This document shows, piece by piece, positions 1-9,590 of a stretch of DNA of 64,000 nt. Below the pieces are notes generated by a model that was not told the origin of the DNA, did not search any database, and worked only from the letters and a program-made list of their open reading frames with translations. This DNA is from Alteromonas sp. M12 (GTDB lineage: Bacteria > Pseudomonadota > Gammaproteobacteria > Enterobacterales > Alteromonadaceae), in NCBI RefSeq assembly GCF_037478005.1, contig NZ_CP144164.1, positions 992,001 to 1,056,000 of the forward strand. The letters run 5' to 3'. The position numbers were made by a program, and so were the translations under genes. Positions within the stretch are counted from its first letter, which is position 1. Each line of letters starts with the position of its first letter.

Positions 1-322
1 CGCAATCTTAAAAGCCGTTCCTGATAAGCTCGGTGGTGTTATCGGTATGTTCGCTGCAATCATTGCTTTGTTCTTACTACCTTGGATTGACCGCGGTAAA
101 GTGAAATCTTGGCGTTATCGTTGTGGTTTACATCGCTGGAATCTATTGGTATTTGCAGCCGTGTTTATCTTCTTAGGTTACTTAGGTGGTACACCACAAG
201 AAAATTGGAAAATAATTGCGTCTCGAATCGCAACTATCATGTACTTTGGATTCTTCGTTTTAATGTTTATTTACAGCAGAAATGAGAATACTAAGCCGGT
301 ACCAGAGAGGATCACGAAATGA
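1..322 (+). CDS. petB: Cytochrome b subunit of bc1 complex, C-terminal part
   Basis: This is the 3' end of a gene cut by the window edge; the reading frame is open from base 2. About 106 residues remain: a hydrophobic segment with PWIDRGKVKSWRYR, then two more membrane helices. That is the layout of the C-terminal quinol-oxidising cytochrome b domain. The protein would sit in the inner membrane and carry electrons from quinol to cytochrome c1. Its stop codon overlaps the start of the cytochrome c1 gene (ATGA), so the two are translationally coupled as in petABC operons. Confidence 0.9.
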   Translation, partial: AILKAVPDKLGGVIGMFAAIIALFLLPWIDRGKVKSWRYRCGLHRWNLLVFAAVFIFLGYLGGTPQENWKIIASRIATIMYFGFFVLMFIYSRNENTKPVPERITK

Positions 323-1053
323 AAAAGTTTGTATTAGTGTTAACTTTATTGTTTTCGGGACTTGCTGGTGCAGCCGGTGGTGGAATCGAAAACGACCATA
401 TAGATATTGATTTGAACGACAAAGCAGCATTACAAAATGGAGCTAAGTTGTTCAATAACTACTGCTTAGGTTGTCATAACATGCAGTACCAACGTTATGA
501 GCGCAGTTTCAAAGATTTAGGGATTCCTAATGAATTGGGACAGGAATATTTGCAGTTCACCGGTGAAAAAGTATCTGACCATATAAAAAGTGCTATTCCT
601 GCTGAGAATGCCGCTAAATGGTTTGGCGCTCCACCACCTGACCTGACGCTAGTAGCGCGGGTGAGAGGTGCCGACTGGTTGTATACTTATTTGCGTACTT
701 TCTACGTAGACGAAAGCAAAACCTTTGGGGTTAACAATAAGCGTTTCCCTGATGTAGGTATGCCTCACGTATTGCAAGAATTGCAAGGTACACCGCGTGA
801 AACCCATGAAGAACGAATGATCGACGGTGAAATGAAAGAAGTTTACGTTGGCATTAAAACTGATGGTAATGGCGAGCTTAACGCTGAAGAATACGATAAG
901 GCTGTGGGTGACTTAGTCCATTACCTTGTCTATGTTGGTGAGCCTGGTCGTTTGAATCTTGAAGCGACTGGTAGATGGGTTCTTGCCTTCATCGTTGTGT
1001 TGTTTATCTTTGTTTACTTACTTAAGAAAGAATATTGGCGTGATGTTCACTAA
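319..1053 (+). CDS. petC: Cytochrome c1 of bc1 complex
   Basis: The protein has 244 residues. It has an N-terminal signal peptide (residues 1-19), the haem-binding motif C49-L-G-C-H53, a likely axial methionine in the stretch DVGMPHVL, and a single C-terminal membrane anchor (about 222-241). This is the standard cytochrome c1 design: a periplasmic c-type haem domain held in the inner membrane, passing electrons to soluble cytochrome c. It overlaps the preceding cytochrome b gene by 4 bases. A strong rho-independent terminator follows at 1080-1107, so this is the last gene of the operon. Confidence 0.96.
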   Translation: MKKFVLVLTLLFSGLAGAAGGGIENDHIDIDLNDKAALQNGAKLFNNYCLGCHNMQYQRYERSFKDLGIPNELGQEYLQFTGEKVSDHIKSAIPAENAAKWFGAPPPDLTLVARVRGADWLYTYLRTFYVDESKTFGVNNKRFPDVGMPHVLQELQGTPRETHEERMIDGEMKEVYVGIKTDGNGELNAEEYDKAVGDLVHYLVYVGEPGRLNLEATGRWVLAFIVVLFIFVYLLKKEYWRDVH

Positions 1054-1079
1054 TTCACCCAAAATTAAGGTATAATCCG

Positions 1080-1107
1080 AAAAGGGGCGAGTCTGCCCCT
1101 TTTTTTA
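1080..1107 (+). terminator. Rho-independent terminator after petC
   Basis: A GC-rich stem (aaaggggc pairing with gcccctttt) with a 6-base loop is followed by a run of seven T. It lies 27 bases after the petC stop and separates the bc1 operon from sspAB. Confidence 0.9.
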
Positions 1108-1205
1108 ATGAGTCTAATACCTTGGCGGTGTTAGGCAGCCAATCAATTTTGTGGTTTAAAACAAAGAATTGGTTGACCTGTTTTGTTGATTCTGGAGGAT
1201 AGTTA

Positions 1206-1838
1206 ATGGCTGTAGCCGCGAATAAACGTTCAATCATGACGTTGTTCTCAGACACAAGTGATATTTACAGTCACCAAGTGCGTATTGTACTTGCGGAAAA
1301 AGGAGTGGGTGTTGAAATCAGCTATACTGATCCAACCAACCTTCCTGAAGATTTACTTGATTTAAATCCCTATGGCACAGTGCCTACGCTGGTCGATAGA
1401 GAACTTGTTTTGTACAAGTCCCATATTATTATGGAATACTTGGATGAGCGTTTCCCACATCCTCCTCTTATGCCAGTTTATCCTGTTTCTCGCGGCCAAA
1501 GTCGTTTGATGATGCACCGTATAGAACAAGATTGGTATTCAGTAGCTGAAAAGATTCTTTCTGGTAAAGGTGATTTGGATGCAGCACGCAACGAATTGCG
1601 CGAAGCGTTACTTAGCCTAGCTCCATTATTTGCTGAAACTCCATTCTTTATGAGCGAAGAGTTTAGTTTGGTTGACTGTTACTTAGCTCCGCTATTGTGG
1701 AGGTTGCCTGCACTTGGTATCGAATTAACCGGTGCTGGCAGTAAAGAAGTATTAGCCTATATGAATCGCATATTTGCTCGTAGCTCCTTTAAAGCTTCGT
1801 TGACTGATCAAGAAAGAGAGATACACGATCCACTATAA
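1206..1838 (+). CDS. sspA: Stringent starvation protein A
   Basis: The 210-residue protein begins MAVAANKRS and continues with SDTSDIYSHQVRIVLAEKG, very close to E. coli SspA. It has the glutathione-S-transferase fold (thioredoxin-like N-terminal half, helical C-terminal half). In the family it lacks GST activity, binds RNA polymerase and helps the cell through stationary phase and acid stress. A good ribosome-binding site (ggagg at 1194-1198) precedes the ATG. It is followed closely by sspB. This order after petABC is common in gammaproteobacteria. Confidence 0.96.
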   Translation: MAVAANKRSIMTLFSDTSDIYSHQVRIVLAEKGVGVEISYTDPTNLPEDLLDLNPYGTVPTLVDRELVLYKSHIIMEYLDERFPHPPLMPVYPVSRGQSRLMMHRIEQDWYSVAEKILSGKGDLDAARNELREALLSLAPLFAETPFFMSEEFSLVDCYLAPLLWRLPALGIELTGAGSKEVLAYMNRIFARSSFKASLTDQEREIHDPL

Positions 1839-1857
1839 GTGGTTTAGGTAGCATATT

Positions 1858-2268
1858 ATGATGACTTCAAATCAACCGTATTTGTTAAGAGCATTTTACG
1901 AATGGATCGTAGACAACGACTTAACACCTTATTTAGTTGTTGATGCAACTGTTCCTGGTACTAACGTGCCACAGGAGCATGTGCATGATGGACAAATTGT
2001 TCTTAATGTATCACCAGGTGCATGTGTTAAATTAAATCTCGGTGATGCAGATGTTAGTTTTGAAGCTCGCTTTGGTGGTGTTGCACGGCAATTAGTCGTG
2101 CCCACTCATGCTGTTTTGGCTATATATGCTAAAGAAAATGGTGCTGGTACAGTATTTACTCCTGAAGAAAATTTAACTGATGGAGATAAAGGCGGAGTCG
2201 CTTCTAAACCTAAAGCGACACCTAAGCCTGAGAGAAAAGGACCACCCAATTTAACGGTTGTTAAATAA
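1858..2268 (+). CDS. sspB: ClpXP adaptor protein SspB
   Basis: The 136-residue protein has the SspB core: RAFYEWIVDNDLTPYLVV near the N-terminus and the FGG and LAIYAKENGAG segments that form the ssrA-tag-binding groove. A charged, Lys/Pro-rich linker of about 30 residues leads to the terminal motif LTVVK, which in E. coli SspB docks on the ClpX zinc-binding domain. It delivers ssrA-tagged stalled-ribosome products to ClpXP. It lies 19 bases after sspA. Two consecutive ATG codons (1858, 1861) could start it. The linker is shorter than in E. coli. Confidence 0.95.
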   Translation: MMTSNQPYLLRAFYEWIVDNDLTPYLVVDATVPGTNVPQEHVHDGQIVLNVSPGACVKLNLGDADVSFEARFGGVARQLVVPTHAVLAIYAKENGAGTVFTPEENLTDGDKGGVASKPKATPKPERKGPPNLTVVK

Positions 2269-2276
2269 TCAATAAG

Positions 2277-2301
2277 AGGCGCTGTTTAGCGCCTTTTTTG
2301 T
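2277..2301 (+). terminator. Terminator after sspB
   Basis: The inverted repeat aggcgc / gcgcct has a 6-base loop and is followed by a T-run. It lies directly downstream of the sspB stop. Confidence 0.85.
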
Positions 2302-2346
2302 CATTTAGTAAAATTAATCAGTTCAACATTTCTAGGAAAGGTATAC

Positions 2347-3168
2347 ATGCGTTATTGGCTCATTTTGGTAACTATTTTGATTACCGGTTGTGAAAATGAT
2401 GGAGTAGCAGATGACTCCATGTGGCAAATTTGTGATACCTATAAAGATATCTGTGATAACACTCATTCCGGAGCCTTGTGTTCAATACCTCGCAGTGAAG
2501 TCATTCGAGATCTAGCGCGTCAACGTGAGCAACTTAGCTCTATCAATACTTATGTTGCCCTCAAAACCTTAGATGCGTATCGTAGTTGTCTGGAGGATGC
2601 TTTTGTTTCTGAAGCGGTGAGAAATAAAGATGACAAACAATCACAAATCATAACCATCAGAAAGATTCCCGAAATACAGAAGGAATTAATTGCCAGTACT
2701 CGCGCTATAGCTCGTCCTGAAGTCAATCTATGGTTATGGACAAACTCTCAGAATGACGACAACTGGGAGTCTATGGTAAATGGCTTTGAGACAGCTAAAG
2801 ACGTTCACGTAGATGTTTATGTTGCGTTGATGACCCGATACGCTAAATACAACAAAGAACAAGGTCTAGAGTATGCTCGTCAAGCACTCAAAAAGGCAGA
2901 CGTAATTAAAGATATTCAGCCGTCAGTATATGAATTTTATGTTGGCTACTATCTGGATAAAAATGAACTAGAGAAGGCCGCTATTTGGCAAGGTCTATAC
3001 AGTGCTTTAGACAAAAGTAAAGCTGAAGTGAACGCGCATTATTTTAAATTATTTGAAAAAATGTCACCGTCTCAAATACGCGTTGCTCAGAGCAAAGTGA
3101 ATGATTTATTATTCGACGCTAAATGGTTATATAAAGATATGGACTCGTTTCCCAAAAACTTACAGTGA
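2347..3168 (+). CDS. Predicted outer-membrane lipoprotein, possibly DUF2989
   Basis: This 273-residue protein starts with a short lipoprotein signal ending in the lipobox ITGC (Cys15). The mature part is mostly alpha-helical. A Cys-rich N-terminal section (WQICDTYKDICDN, SGALCS) precedes a helical repeat-like region (residues about 150-230) resembling a TPR/SEL1 solenoid. I believe this matches the DUF2989 lipoproteins of Vibrio, Shewanella and Alteromonas, but I cannot confirm it by search. An AAAGG site precedes the ATG. It stands alone, converging on dolP. The function is unknown. Confidence 0.75.
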   Translation: MRYWLILVTILITGCENDGVADDSMWQICDTYKDICDNTHSGALCSIPRSEVIRDLARQREQLSSINTYVALKTLDAYRSCLEDAFVSEAVRNKDDKQSQIITIRKIPEIQKELIASTRAIARPEVNLWLWTNSQNDDNWESMVNGFETAKDVHVDVYVALMTRYAKYNKEQGLEYARQALKKADVIKDIQPSVYEFYVGYYLDKNELEKAAIWQGLYSALDKSKAEVNAHYFKLFEKMSPSQIRVAQSKVNDLLFDAKWLYKDMDSFPKNLQ

Positions 3169-3211
3169 GTAACCTTACACAGCGGTTCCCGAGTCCAATC
3201 TAAAAAGATAC

Positions 3212-3787
3212 CTATTTGTATTCAAATGCTTTGATGACTCGGGCGACACCATTTACGTTTCTGGCCACTTCAACCGCGATATCCGCTTCGTTGCTATCGA
3301 CTAAGCCCATTAAAAACACTTCAGAGTCTTCAACTTCGACAATGATATTTAATCCATCCACACGTTTATCGCCAATCAGGGCGGTTTTCACCTTGCTGGC
3401 TAACCAAGTGTCATTTGCTATCACTGTGGCGGGTATAGGCTCAGCAACGCGCATTTGATTATGAATTTTACGCAAATTCTCAACAGTTTGTGCGGTTGTA
3501 GAAATCTCTGCTTTGATTGATTCTGTTGGTGCTTGTCCTACCAATAAAGCGATGCCATTGAATACTGTTATGTCGATTTTGGCAGAATCTAAATTCGAAT
3601 TATTAGAAAACTTGGATGCTAACCGTGCCGTGGCGGTTTTGTCATCTATTTGCGTGCCCAAAGTGCGTCTGTCATGGGCTGCTGAAGCTGCGCCCACACC
3701 TGCACCGACTACCAGCGCTGCACAGCCCTGCATAAACAATGAGGCGACAACCATTAGAATCAGTAAACGGGAAGACTTAGTAAACAT
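3212..3787 (-). CDS. dolP: BON-domain outer-membrane lipoprotein DolP (YraP)
   Basis: The 191-residue protein has a lipoprotein signal with lipobox MQGC, then two BON domains (roughly 50-115 and 125-190). The second contains NDTWLASKVKTALI and VFLMGLVDSNEAD, nearly the same as E. coli DolP. In E. coli DolP binds anionic phospholipid in the outer membrane, localises to division sites and supports envelope integrity and BamA function. It is the last gene of the lpoA-yraN-diaA-dolP run on the minus strand, starting 4 bases after the diaA stop, the same order as in E. coli. Confidence 0.94.
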   Translation of the reverse strand: MFTKSSRLLILMVVASLFMQGCAALVVGAGVGAASAAHDRRTLGTQIDDKTATARLASKFSNNSNLDSAKIDITVFNGIALLVGQAPTESIKAEISTTAQTVENLRKIHNQMRVAEPIPATVIANDTWLASKVKTALIGDKRVDGLNIIVEVEDSEVFLMGLVDSNEADIAVEVARNVNGVARVIKAFEYK

Positions 3788-3791
3788 TTAG

Positions 3792-4403
<612 letters not shown>

Positions 4404-4430
4404 TTAAATAGAATTTCAATGGCGTTTCTT

Positions 4431-4790
4431 TCAGACCGACTTAAACCATTGGATTTGATCCCCGTCAATCGCAACTAAATCGATTCGATGCGCTACCATT
4501 GCGGGGTTTAGACGGTGAAAGTGCATAAAATGTTTCACTGCCTGCGTAAATTTTTTTCGTTTAGCAGCATGAAAATATTCCGCTGCCGTACCGTAGTCAG
4601 ATCGACTCCGAAATTTCACTTCAACAAATACCCATTCTTGGTCATCTTGCATCACCAAATCTATTTCACCTGTGCGGCAGTGATAATTACTTTGGAAAAA
4701 TCGGAGTCCGTTTTCTTCCAAGTATTGGCGAGCTCGATTTTCAGACAGTAGCCCTGTTGTTCTGGAAAAGCGCTGCTTAATCCATTGCAA
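4431..4790 (-). CDS. yraN: UPF0102 family nuclease-like protein YraN
   Basis: It has the YraN core: ENRARQYLEENGLRFFQSNYHCRTGEIDLVMQ and WVFVEVKFRSR, the latter a PD-(D/E)xK nuclease-like strand order with acidic E, D and ExK residues. I chose the TTG at 4788-4790 (119 residues), which overlaps the lpoA stop and has a GAGG site 9 bases upstream. The nearest upstream ATG (4850) would overlap lpoA by 74 bases and add a stretch unlike the family. The biochemical role is not established. It is embedded between lpoA and diaA as in E. coli. Confidence 0.88.
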   Translation of the reverse strand: MQWIKQRFSRTTGLLSENRARQYLEENGLRFFQSNYHCRTGEIDLVMQDDQEWVFVEVKFRSRSDYGTAAEYFHAAKRKKFTQAVKHFMHFHRLNPAMVAHRIDLVAIDGDQIQWFKSV

Positions 4791-6720
4791 GCAAAATAAC
4801 CTCGCTTTCGGTAATCTTTCCAAATGGCAGTACACGAATAATATTGCCATTTTGGTCTACTGAAAGGGTTCCTGTCAGGCCTTTAATAGAAACTTGCGGT
4901 AATGCTTTTAAACCGGGTAAGAAAGGTACCAGAGTATACGCATCATAACCTAATGCAAATAAACGTTTTAACGTGTCGTCTTGTTTAGGCCAAATTTCAG
5001 CAACTTCATTTTTAAGTGACTGGTGCTCGCCATCAGGCAACATCCAAGGCATGTCAGTAAATGTGATATTACGCAGATCTCGTAAGGTATTATTACTGAA
5101 GTTCTGACTATAACTCCGTGATGAAGCATATACGGGCACAGCTTTATCATTAAATGGACTTAAACTTGTTTCAACAATAGGGTTGAGTAATTCGGTTTGT
5201 TCTGGAGATGCAAATAATACTATGGCATCAACATCTCGACGGTTTCGTGGTACCGAATATATCTTCTCGCTTGTGATACTTTCCAACTGATCAATGCGGG
5301 TTTTACTTTGGGAAACATCCAGCAAAGAGGTTAAGCTGGTTCGCATACTTTTATTATCGGTAAAAGTCGCTAATCCCGGTGACACATCATTGTCTTCGGT
5401 TAAAATTTGCCAAGTTTGCAGAAACGTATTGGCCATTCGCATAGGGGCACCGCTTTGCTGGGTTACCACTATTGGACTTACCGCTCCAGTTTTGAATACT
5501 TTGTTGGCCAGTTGCACCGCCTCATCTTCTGGTGATAATGCAAAGTAAATTCGAATCCCAGGAGGGGCTGCTTGCTCAGCTAGCGCTAATTTCTGATTTT
5601 CATCGATGGGCTGTGTATCTATTATTCCAGGTTCTGCGACTAAGTTTGTTTCGTCTAATCGGTTCAAGCCAATTATATTCAGTTCTGGAGGAGCAAGCTG
5701 ACTGAACTCAGCCAATTTATCTTTTACTAGAGGACCGATAACCACATCATAATCAGAAACTTCTGCCACTAATTCTGACATTGGTTTACTTTCTATATCG
5801 AAAAAGTGTAGCGCTGGAAAAGCATCCTGAGAATCACTTGAAACAGATTTCTGTTTTAAATAGTAGGCGGCTAAGAGGCCTTGTTTTATGGCTTCTCCTT
5901 GTTGCGATAACCTGCCTGAAAGCGGCAGTAAGACTGCAATTTTTTGCATTTGTAATTGACTGATCTGCATGGCTTGCTGTATTTCACCAGGCAAATTAAG
6001 GCTTAACGGGTGAGCTTGAAAACGTGTTTGCCATTCGGCTACGGCAGTTTGTAATTGCCCTTGTTGCAGACCAAAACGTTTAACAATCAAACTCAGTTGT
6101 AACCAAGCAGACAAATCTGCATGTTTGCGCAGTGCATTCTCTAACTCTTGTTCATTCAATCTTTGCAGCAGATACCATATATCTTCACTTTGCTGTTGTT
6201 CTGTCGGTTCAATTTGATTCAAGGATAGTGCCGCATTTAGCCATTGTTTTAAATGCACAAACTGCGCATATTGGATACGAAGAGCGCGGTTCTTATGACT
6301 AATATCTTGATTTATTTGGCCTTGCAGTTTTGCGATTTTTTGCCAGTCAGTAGCGGGCTTAGATAACTCACATTCCGCTAAAATTATTTGACTTTGATTG
6401 CGTAGGGCTGGGTCAGTAAATTCACGGATAGATAAATGTACAATTTTTTCACTTTGCAGACATGCGCCTTGCTGTTTATAAGATTCTGCGGCACGGATTA
6501 TCCATTGATTACGCAGATGTTGGTCTCCGGTATTGGCATAAACACGTTTAGCTTCATCTAAATAAAAGATAGGATCTTGCGGTAGCGTGTTTTGTTCATC
6601 TTGTTTAACCAGATCTGTTGACTGATTATTGCTCGCCGTATCGTTCTTCACAGGTGTTGAACCACAACCAATTAATGCCGTGATCGCACTGCAAGCAAAT
6701 AGCCATTTTAACTTACCCAT
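4777..6720 (-). CDS. lpoA: Penicillin-binding protein activator LpoA
   Basis: The product is a long lipoprotein (647 residues from the ATG at 6720). The signal MGKLKWLFACSAITALIGC ends in lipobox LIGC and the ATG has a GAGAG site. The N-terminal half is helical and TPR-like (about 45-240). The C-terminal half (about 255-640) is a periplasmic-binding-protein fold starting KIAVLLPLSGRLSQQGEAIKQG. This is the LpoA/YraM architecture. LpoA spans the periplasm from the outer membrane to stimulate PBP1a. An upstream ATG at 6747 would add nine residues before a good signal peptide and is less likely. It is divergent from rsmI. Confidence 0.94.
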   Translation of the reverse strand: MGKLKWLFACSAITALIGCGSTPVKNDTASNNQSTDLVKQDEQNTLPQDPIFYLDEAKRVYANTGDQHLRNQWIIRAAESYKQQGACLQSEKIVHLSIREFTDPALRNQSQIILAECELSKPATDWQKIAKLQGQINQDISHKNRALRIQYAQFVHLKQWLNAALSLNQIEPTEQQQSEDIWYLLQRLNEQELENALRKHADLSAWLQLSLIVKRFGLQQGQLQTAVAEWQTRFQAHPLSLNLPGEIQQAMQISQLQMQKIAVLLPLSGRLSQQGEAIKQGLLAAYYLKQKSVSSDSQDAFPALHFFDIESKPMSELVAEVSDYDVVIGPLVKDKLAEFSQLAPPELNIIGLNRLDETNLVAEPGIIDTQPIDENQKLALAEQAAPPGIRIYFALSPEDEAVQLANKVFKTGAVSPIVVTQQSGAPMRMANTFLQTWQILTEDNDVSPGLATFTDNKSMRTSLTSLLDVSQSKTRIDQLESITSEKIYSVPRNRRDVDAIVLFASPEQTELLNPIVETSLSPFNDKAVPVYASSRSYSQNFSNNTLRDLRNITFTDMPWMLPDGEHQSLKNEVAEIWPKQDDTLKRLFALGYDAYTLVPFLPGLKALPQVSIKGLTGTLSVDQNGNIIRVLPFGKITESEVILLAMD

Positions 6721-6805
6721 CGATACTCTCAAAATTTTCCAACCCATTTACCTTTAGGTAGTTTAAAATGCCTAATGACGTAAAACAATCAAAGGCTGAT
6801 TATAA

Positions 6806-7645
6806 GTGGTAAAAACTGGCACATTGTTCATTGTTTCAACACCAATTGGAAATTTGGATGATATTACGCACCGCGCAATCAAAGTATTAAATGAAGTGGA
6901 TTTAATTGCCGCCGAAGATACTCGACATAGTCAAAAGCTGTTGCAGCATTGGGGAGTGAAGACCCGAATGACAGCAGTTCATGATCATAACGAAAAACAA
7001 ATTTCTAATCGCTTGATAGAACAGTTGAAAGAAGGACTGAATGTCGCGTTGATTTCAGATGCAGGCACACCTTTAATTAGTGATCCTGGATATAACTTAG
7101 TCAATCGCTGTAGAGAGCAAGAGGTGACAGTAGTGCCTATCCCAGGCGTTTGTGCGGCTATTGCTGCCTTAAGTGCATCTGGGCTTCCCACAGATCAGTT
7201 TCTATTTTACGGATTTTTGCCTGTAAAGCAGGTCGCTAAACATAGCGTACTAGAACGTCTCAATAGCGAAACAGCAACCACTGTTTTTTACGAATCTCCC
7301 CGTCGTATTGCAGATACAGTAAAAGCTATAATTGAAGTCTTGGGTGAGGATCGTAAATTATCCATCGCCAAAGAAATCACTAAAACCTTCGAAACATTTT
7401 ATTCTGCAAGTGCCGTTGAGGTCTTGGCGTGGCTTTTAGAAGATGCTAACCATCAGCGCGGAGAATTTGTGTTGATGGTTGCAGGCGCACCGAAAAACGA
7501 TAACGAATTGCCAAGTGAAAGTTTGCAGCTGCTCAAAATCTTATTGCAAGATTTACCCTTAAAAAAGGCAGCAGCGCTTACAGCTCAGCATTTCGGTGTT
7601 AAAAAGAATGCACTTTATCAGTACGGTTTAACCTTGAATGAGTAA
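6806..7645 (+). CDS. rsmI: 16S rRNA 2'-O-ribose C1402 methyltransferase RsmI
   Basis: The 279-residue protein has the tetrapyrrole-methylase fold. VSTPIGNLDDITHRAIK, LIAAEDTRHSQKLLQHWG and LISDAGTPLISDPGY are the RsmI (YraL) signatures. Its partner RsmH adds the N4 methyl at the same ribosomal nucleotide. The start is GTG at 6806, since no in-frame ATG fits. The conserved C-terminal helix LKKAAALTAQHFGVKKNALYQYGL is present. It is divergent from lpoA with about 85 bases between starts. It overlaps apbE by 8 bases, so a coupled operon is likely. Confidence 0.95.
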   Translation: MVKTGTLFIVSTPIGNLDDITHRAIKVLNEVDLIAAEDTRHSQKLLQHWGVKTRMTAVHDHNEKQISNRLIEQLKEGLNVALISDAGTPLISDPGYNLVNRCREQEVTVVPIPGVCAAIAALSASGLPTDQFLFYGFLPVKQVAKHSVLERLNSETATTVFYESPRRIADTVKAIIEVLGEDRKLSIAKEITKTFETFYSASAVEVLAWLLEDANHQRGEFVLMVAGAPKNDNELPSESLQLLKILLQDLPLKKAAALTAQHFGVKKNALYQYGLTLNE

Positions 7646-8687
7646 AGTGAAGGCGTTTTTTCCAACGCTAATAATCATTTTCCTTGGGACTTATTTTTCC
7701 TTATCTAATAGTGTCTATGGACAGTCAGAGACCCAGTTAGAAAAACCTGCTGGAAACGAGCAAGGCGCTTGGTACGCTGATAGTCGCGGGATTATGGGCA
7801 CCAACATCCATACCGAAATTTTGGCCGCCTCCCCAGAGCTAGGACATGCAGCTGTGGATGCGGTAATGCAAGAAATGCAGCGTATAAATCAATTAATGAG
7901 CCCTTATATCGACAGCAGCGAATTGTCGAAAGTGAACCGCTTAGCGGCGAACACCCCAGTAACTGTTTCTAAAGAAATGTTTGAATTATTGCAGTTATCT
8001 TATGGGCTTTCAGAGGAAACTGATGGGGCGTTTGACATTACTTTCGCCAGCGTGGGTTATTTGTATAACTATCGGCAAAAACAACGGCCCGACGCGCAGA
8101 CAATAAAAACCTTGTTGGATGCTATTAATTTTCGTCACTTGCAGCTAGACCCACATAAACAAACTGTTAAGTTTGCGCACCCTAAAGTCAAAATAGATTT
8201 GGGGGGGATTGCCAAGGGCCACGCAGTTGATAATGCATTATCTATTTTAAAAAATATGGGTATTGAGCATGCTTTAGTAACAGCCGGCGGCGATACGGGG
8301 CTGCTAGGCGATCGCAATGGCCGTCCTTGGAAAGTGGGTATTCGTGACCCTCGAAATCGGCAAAAACAAGCAGTGGTTTTGCCTCTTGAAAATATCGCAA
8401 TGTCCACCTCTGGTGATTATGAAAGATATTTTGAAGAGGATGGGAAACGCTATCATCACATTCTTTCTCCGCAAAGTGGGGAATCCATCTATGAAGTGCA
8501 GAGTGTGACTATCATAGGCCCCAGAAGCACGTTGAACGATGGTTTATCCACCGCTGTGTTTGTATTAGGCGTCAAAAAAGGCATAGATTTAATCAATCAC
8601 ACTCGCGGCTATGAAGCGATTATTTTAGATAATCAGCGACGTCTACATTATTCCCAATCATTTGAAGCCGTTAATGTTGCGAATTGA
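7638..8687 (+). CDS. apbE: FAD:protein FMN transferase (ApbE family)
   Basis: The 349-residue protein has an N-terminal signal or anchor helix (residues 5-28). The mature ApbE fold shows MGTN near the start, DGAFDITFA, the conserved KIDLGGIAKGHAVD, TAGGDTGLLG, HHILSPQSGES and a late GLSTAVFVLG segment holding metal/FAD residues. The family moves FMN from FAD onto threonines of Nqr, Rnf and related periplasmic subunits. The ATG overlaps the end of rsmI. No Nqr or Rnf genes are in the window, so the target is elsewhere. Confidence 0.9.
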   Translation: MSKVKAFFPTLIIIFLGTYFSLSNSVYGQSETQLEKPAGNEQGAWYADSRGIMGTNIHTEILAASPELGHAAVDAVMQEMQRINQLMSPYIDSSELSKVNRLAANTPVTVSKEMFELLQLSYGLSEETDGAFDITFASVGYLYNYRQKQRPDAQTIKTLLDAINFRHLQLDPHKQTVKFAHPKVKIDLGGIAKGHAVDNALSILKNMGIEHALVTAGGDTGLLGDRNGRPWKVGIRDPRNRQKQAVVLPLENIAMSTSGDYERYFEEDGKRYHHILSPQSGESIYEVQSVTIIGPRSTLNDGLSTAVFVLGVKKGIDLINHTRGYEAIILDNQRRLHYSQSFEAVNVAN

Positions 8688-9552
8688 TTCTGGGGTTTTT
8701 CTAGTCGTACTAGGTACTATTTTATTCTCCAGCAAAGCAATTATGATCAAATACCTCTATCAGCTGGGTATAGGTCCATTGGAGCTGCAAACACTGCGCA
8801 TGTTGTTTGTCTTACCGTTTTATTTACTTATCCTAATGTGGTCGTTAAAACAAACGGGGTGGGGAACACTCAGTGCTAAGGAATTATTAGCTTGCTGTGC
8901 CGCGGGCGTTGCTTGTTATCATTTAGGCAGTTATTTTGATTTGCTGGGATTGCAATATATTACCGCCGGGTTAGAAAGAATCATTCTATTTTGTTATCCC
9001 GCAGTGGCCATCTTATTTGGTTGGTGGTTTTTAAATGAAAAGCCGGTCACTAAAATTTGGTTAGCATTAATCTTATCTTATGCTGGAATTTTGGTGTTTT
9101 TCTATGCCGACCTCTCGTTTGGTGGAGAAAACATTTACTGGGGTAGCTTTCTGGTTTTTCTTGCGAGTATTTTAACTGCTTGGTACTTAGTGGCTACCCA
9201 GCGTTTTTCTCGACAGATTGGTAGTCAGCGCTTTGTTTGCCTGGCTATGATATCTGCTTGTATTACACTGCTCATACATTCTTATGCCGCAGGTGTGGGA
9301 GATTTGTTGCACTACTCAACTGAGCTCTATATGGGGGGGGTAATTGTGGCGATCTTTATGACCTTGATTCCATCTTTTATGATCAGTGCTGGGGTTAAAA
9401 GAATAGGGGCAAGTAAAGCGTCTATCGTTGGCGCAGTGGGGCCTTTATTTACGATTATATTATCTAACCAGCTTTTGGATGAACCTGTCACCTCTTTGCA
9501 TATCACCGGTTTGGTGTTGGTAATATTAGGAATGCGGCAACTCAAAACCTAA
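8674..9552 (+). CDS. EamA/DMT superfamily transporter
   Basis: This is a 292-residue hydrophobic protein with about ten membrane helices in two EamA repeats (roughly 1-140 and 150-290). The inner-helix motif FGWWFLNEKPVTKIW in repeat one and SNQLLDEPVTSLHITG in repeat two are typical of drug/metabolite transporters. The substrate cannot be told. The ATG at 8674 is preferred over a TTG at 8662; either way it overlaps the end of apbE, indicating an rsmI-apbE-transporter operon. Confidence 0.85.
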   Translation: MLRIDSGVFLVVLGTILFSSKAIMIKYLYQLGIGPLELQTLRMLFVLPFYLLILMWSLKQTGWGTLSAKELLACCAAGVACYHLGSYFDLLGLQYITAGLERIILFCYPAVAILFGWWFLNEKPVTKIWLALILSYAGILVFFYADLSFGGENIYWGSFLVFLASILTAWYLVATQRFSRQIGSQRFVCLAMISACITLLIHSYAAGVGDLLHYSTELYMGGVIVAIFMTLIPSFMISAGVKRIGASKASIVGAVGPLFTIILSNQLLDEPVTSLHITGLVLVILGMRQLKT

Positions 9553-9590
9553 TTGCCGCTGGTAATTCCCGTGTTAAAACCGAATAACGA

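Noticed and set aside
1055..1255. 66-residue minus-strand frame covering the petC terminator and sspA start
   Set aside because: It runs through the terminator and over a clear gene; a shadow frame.
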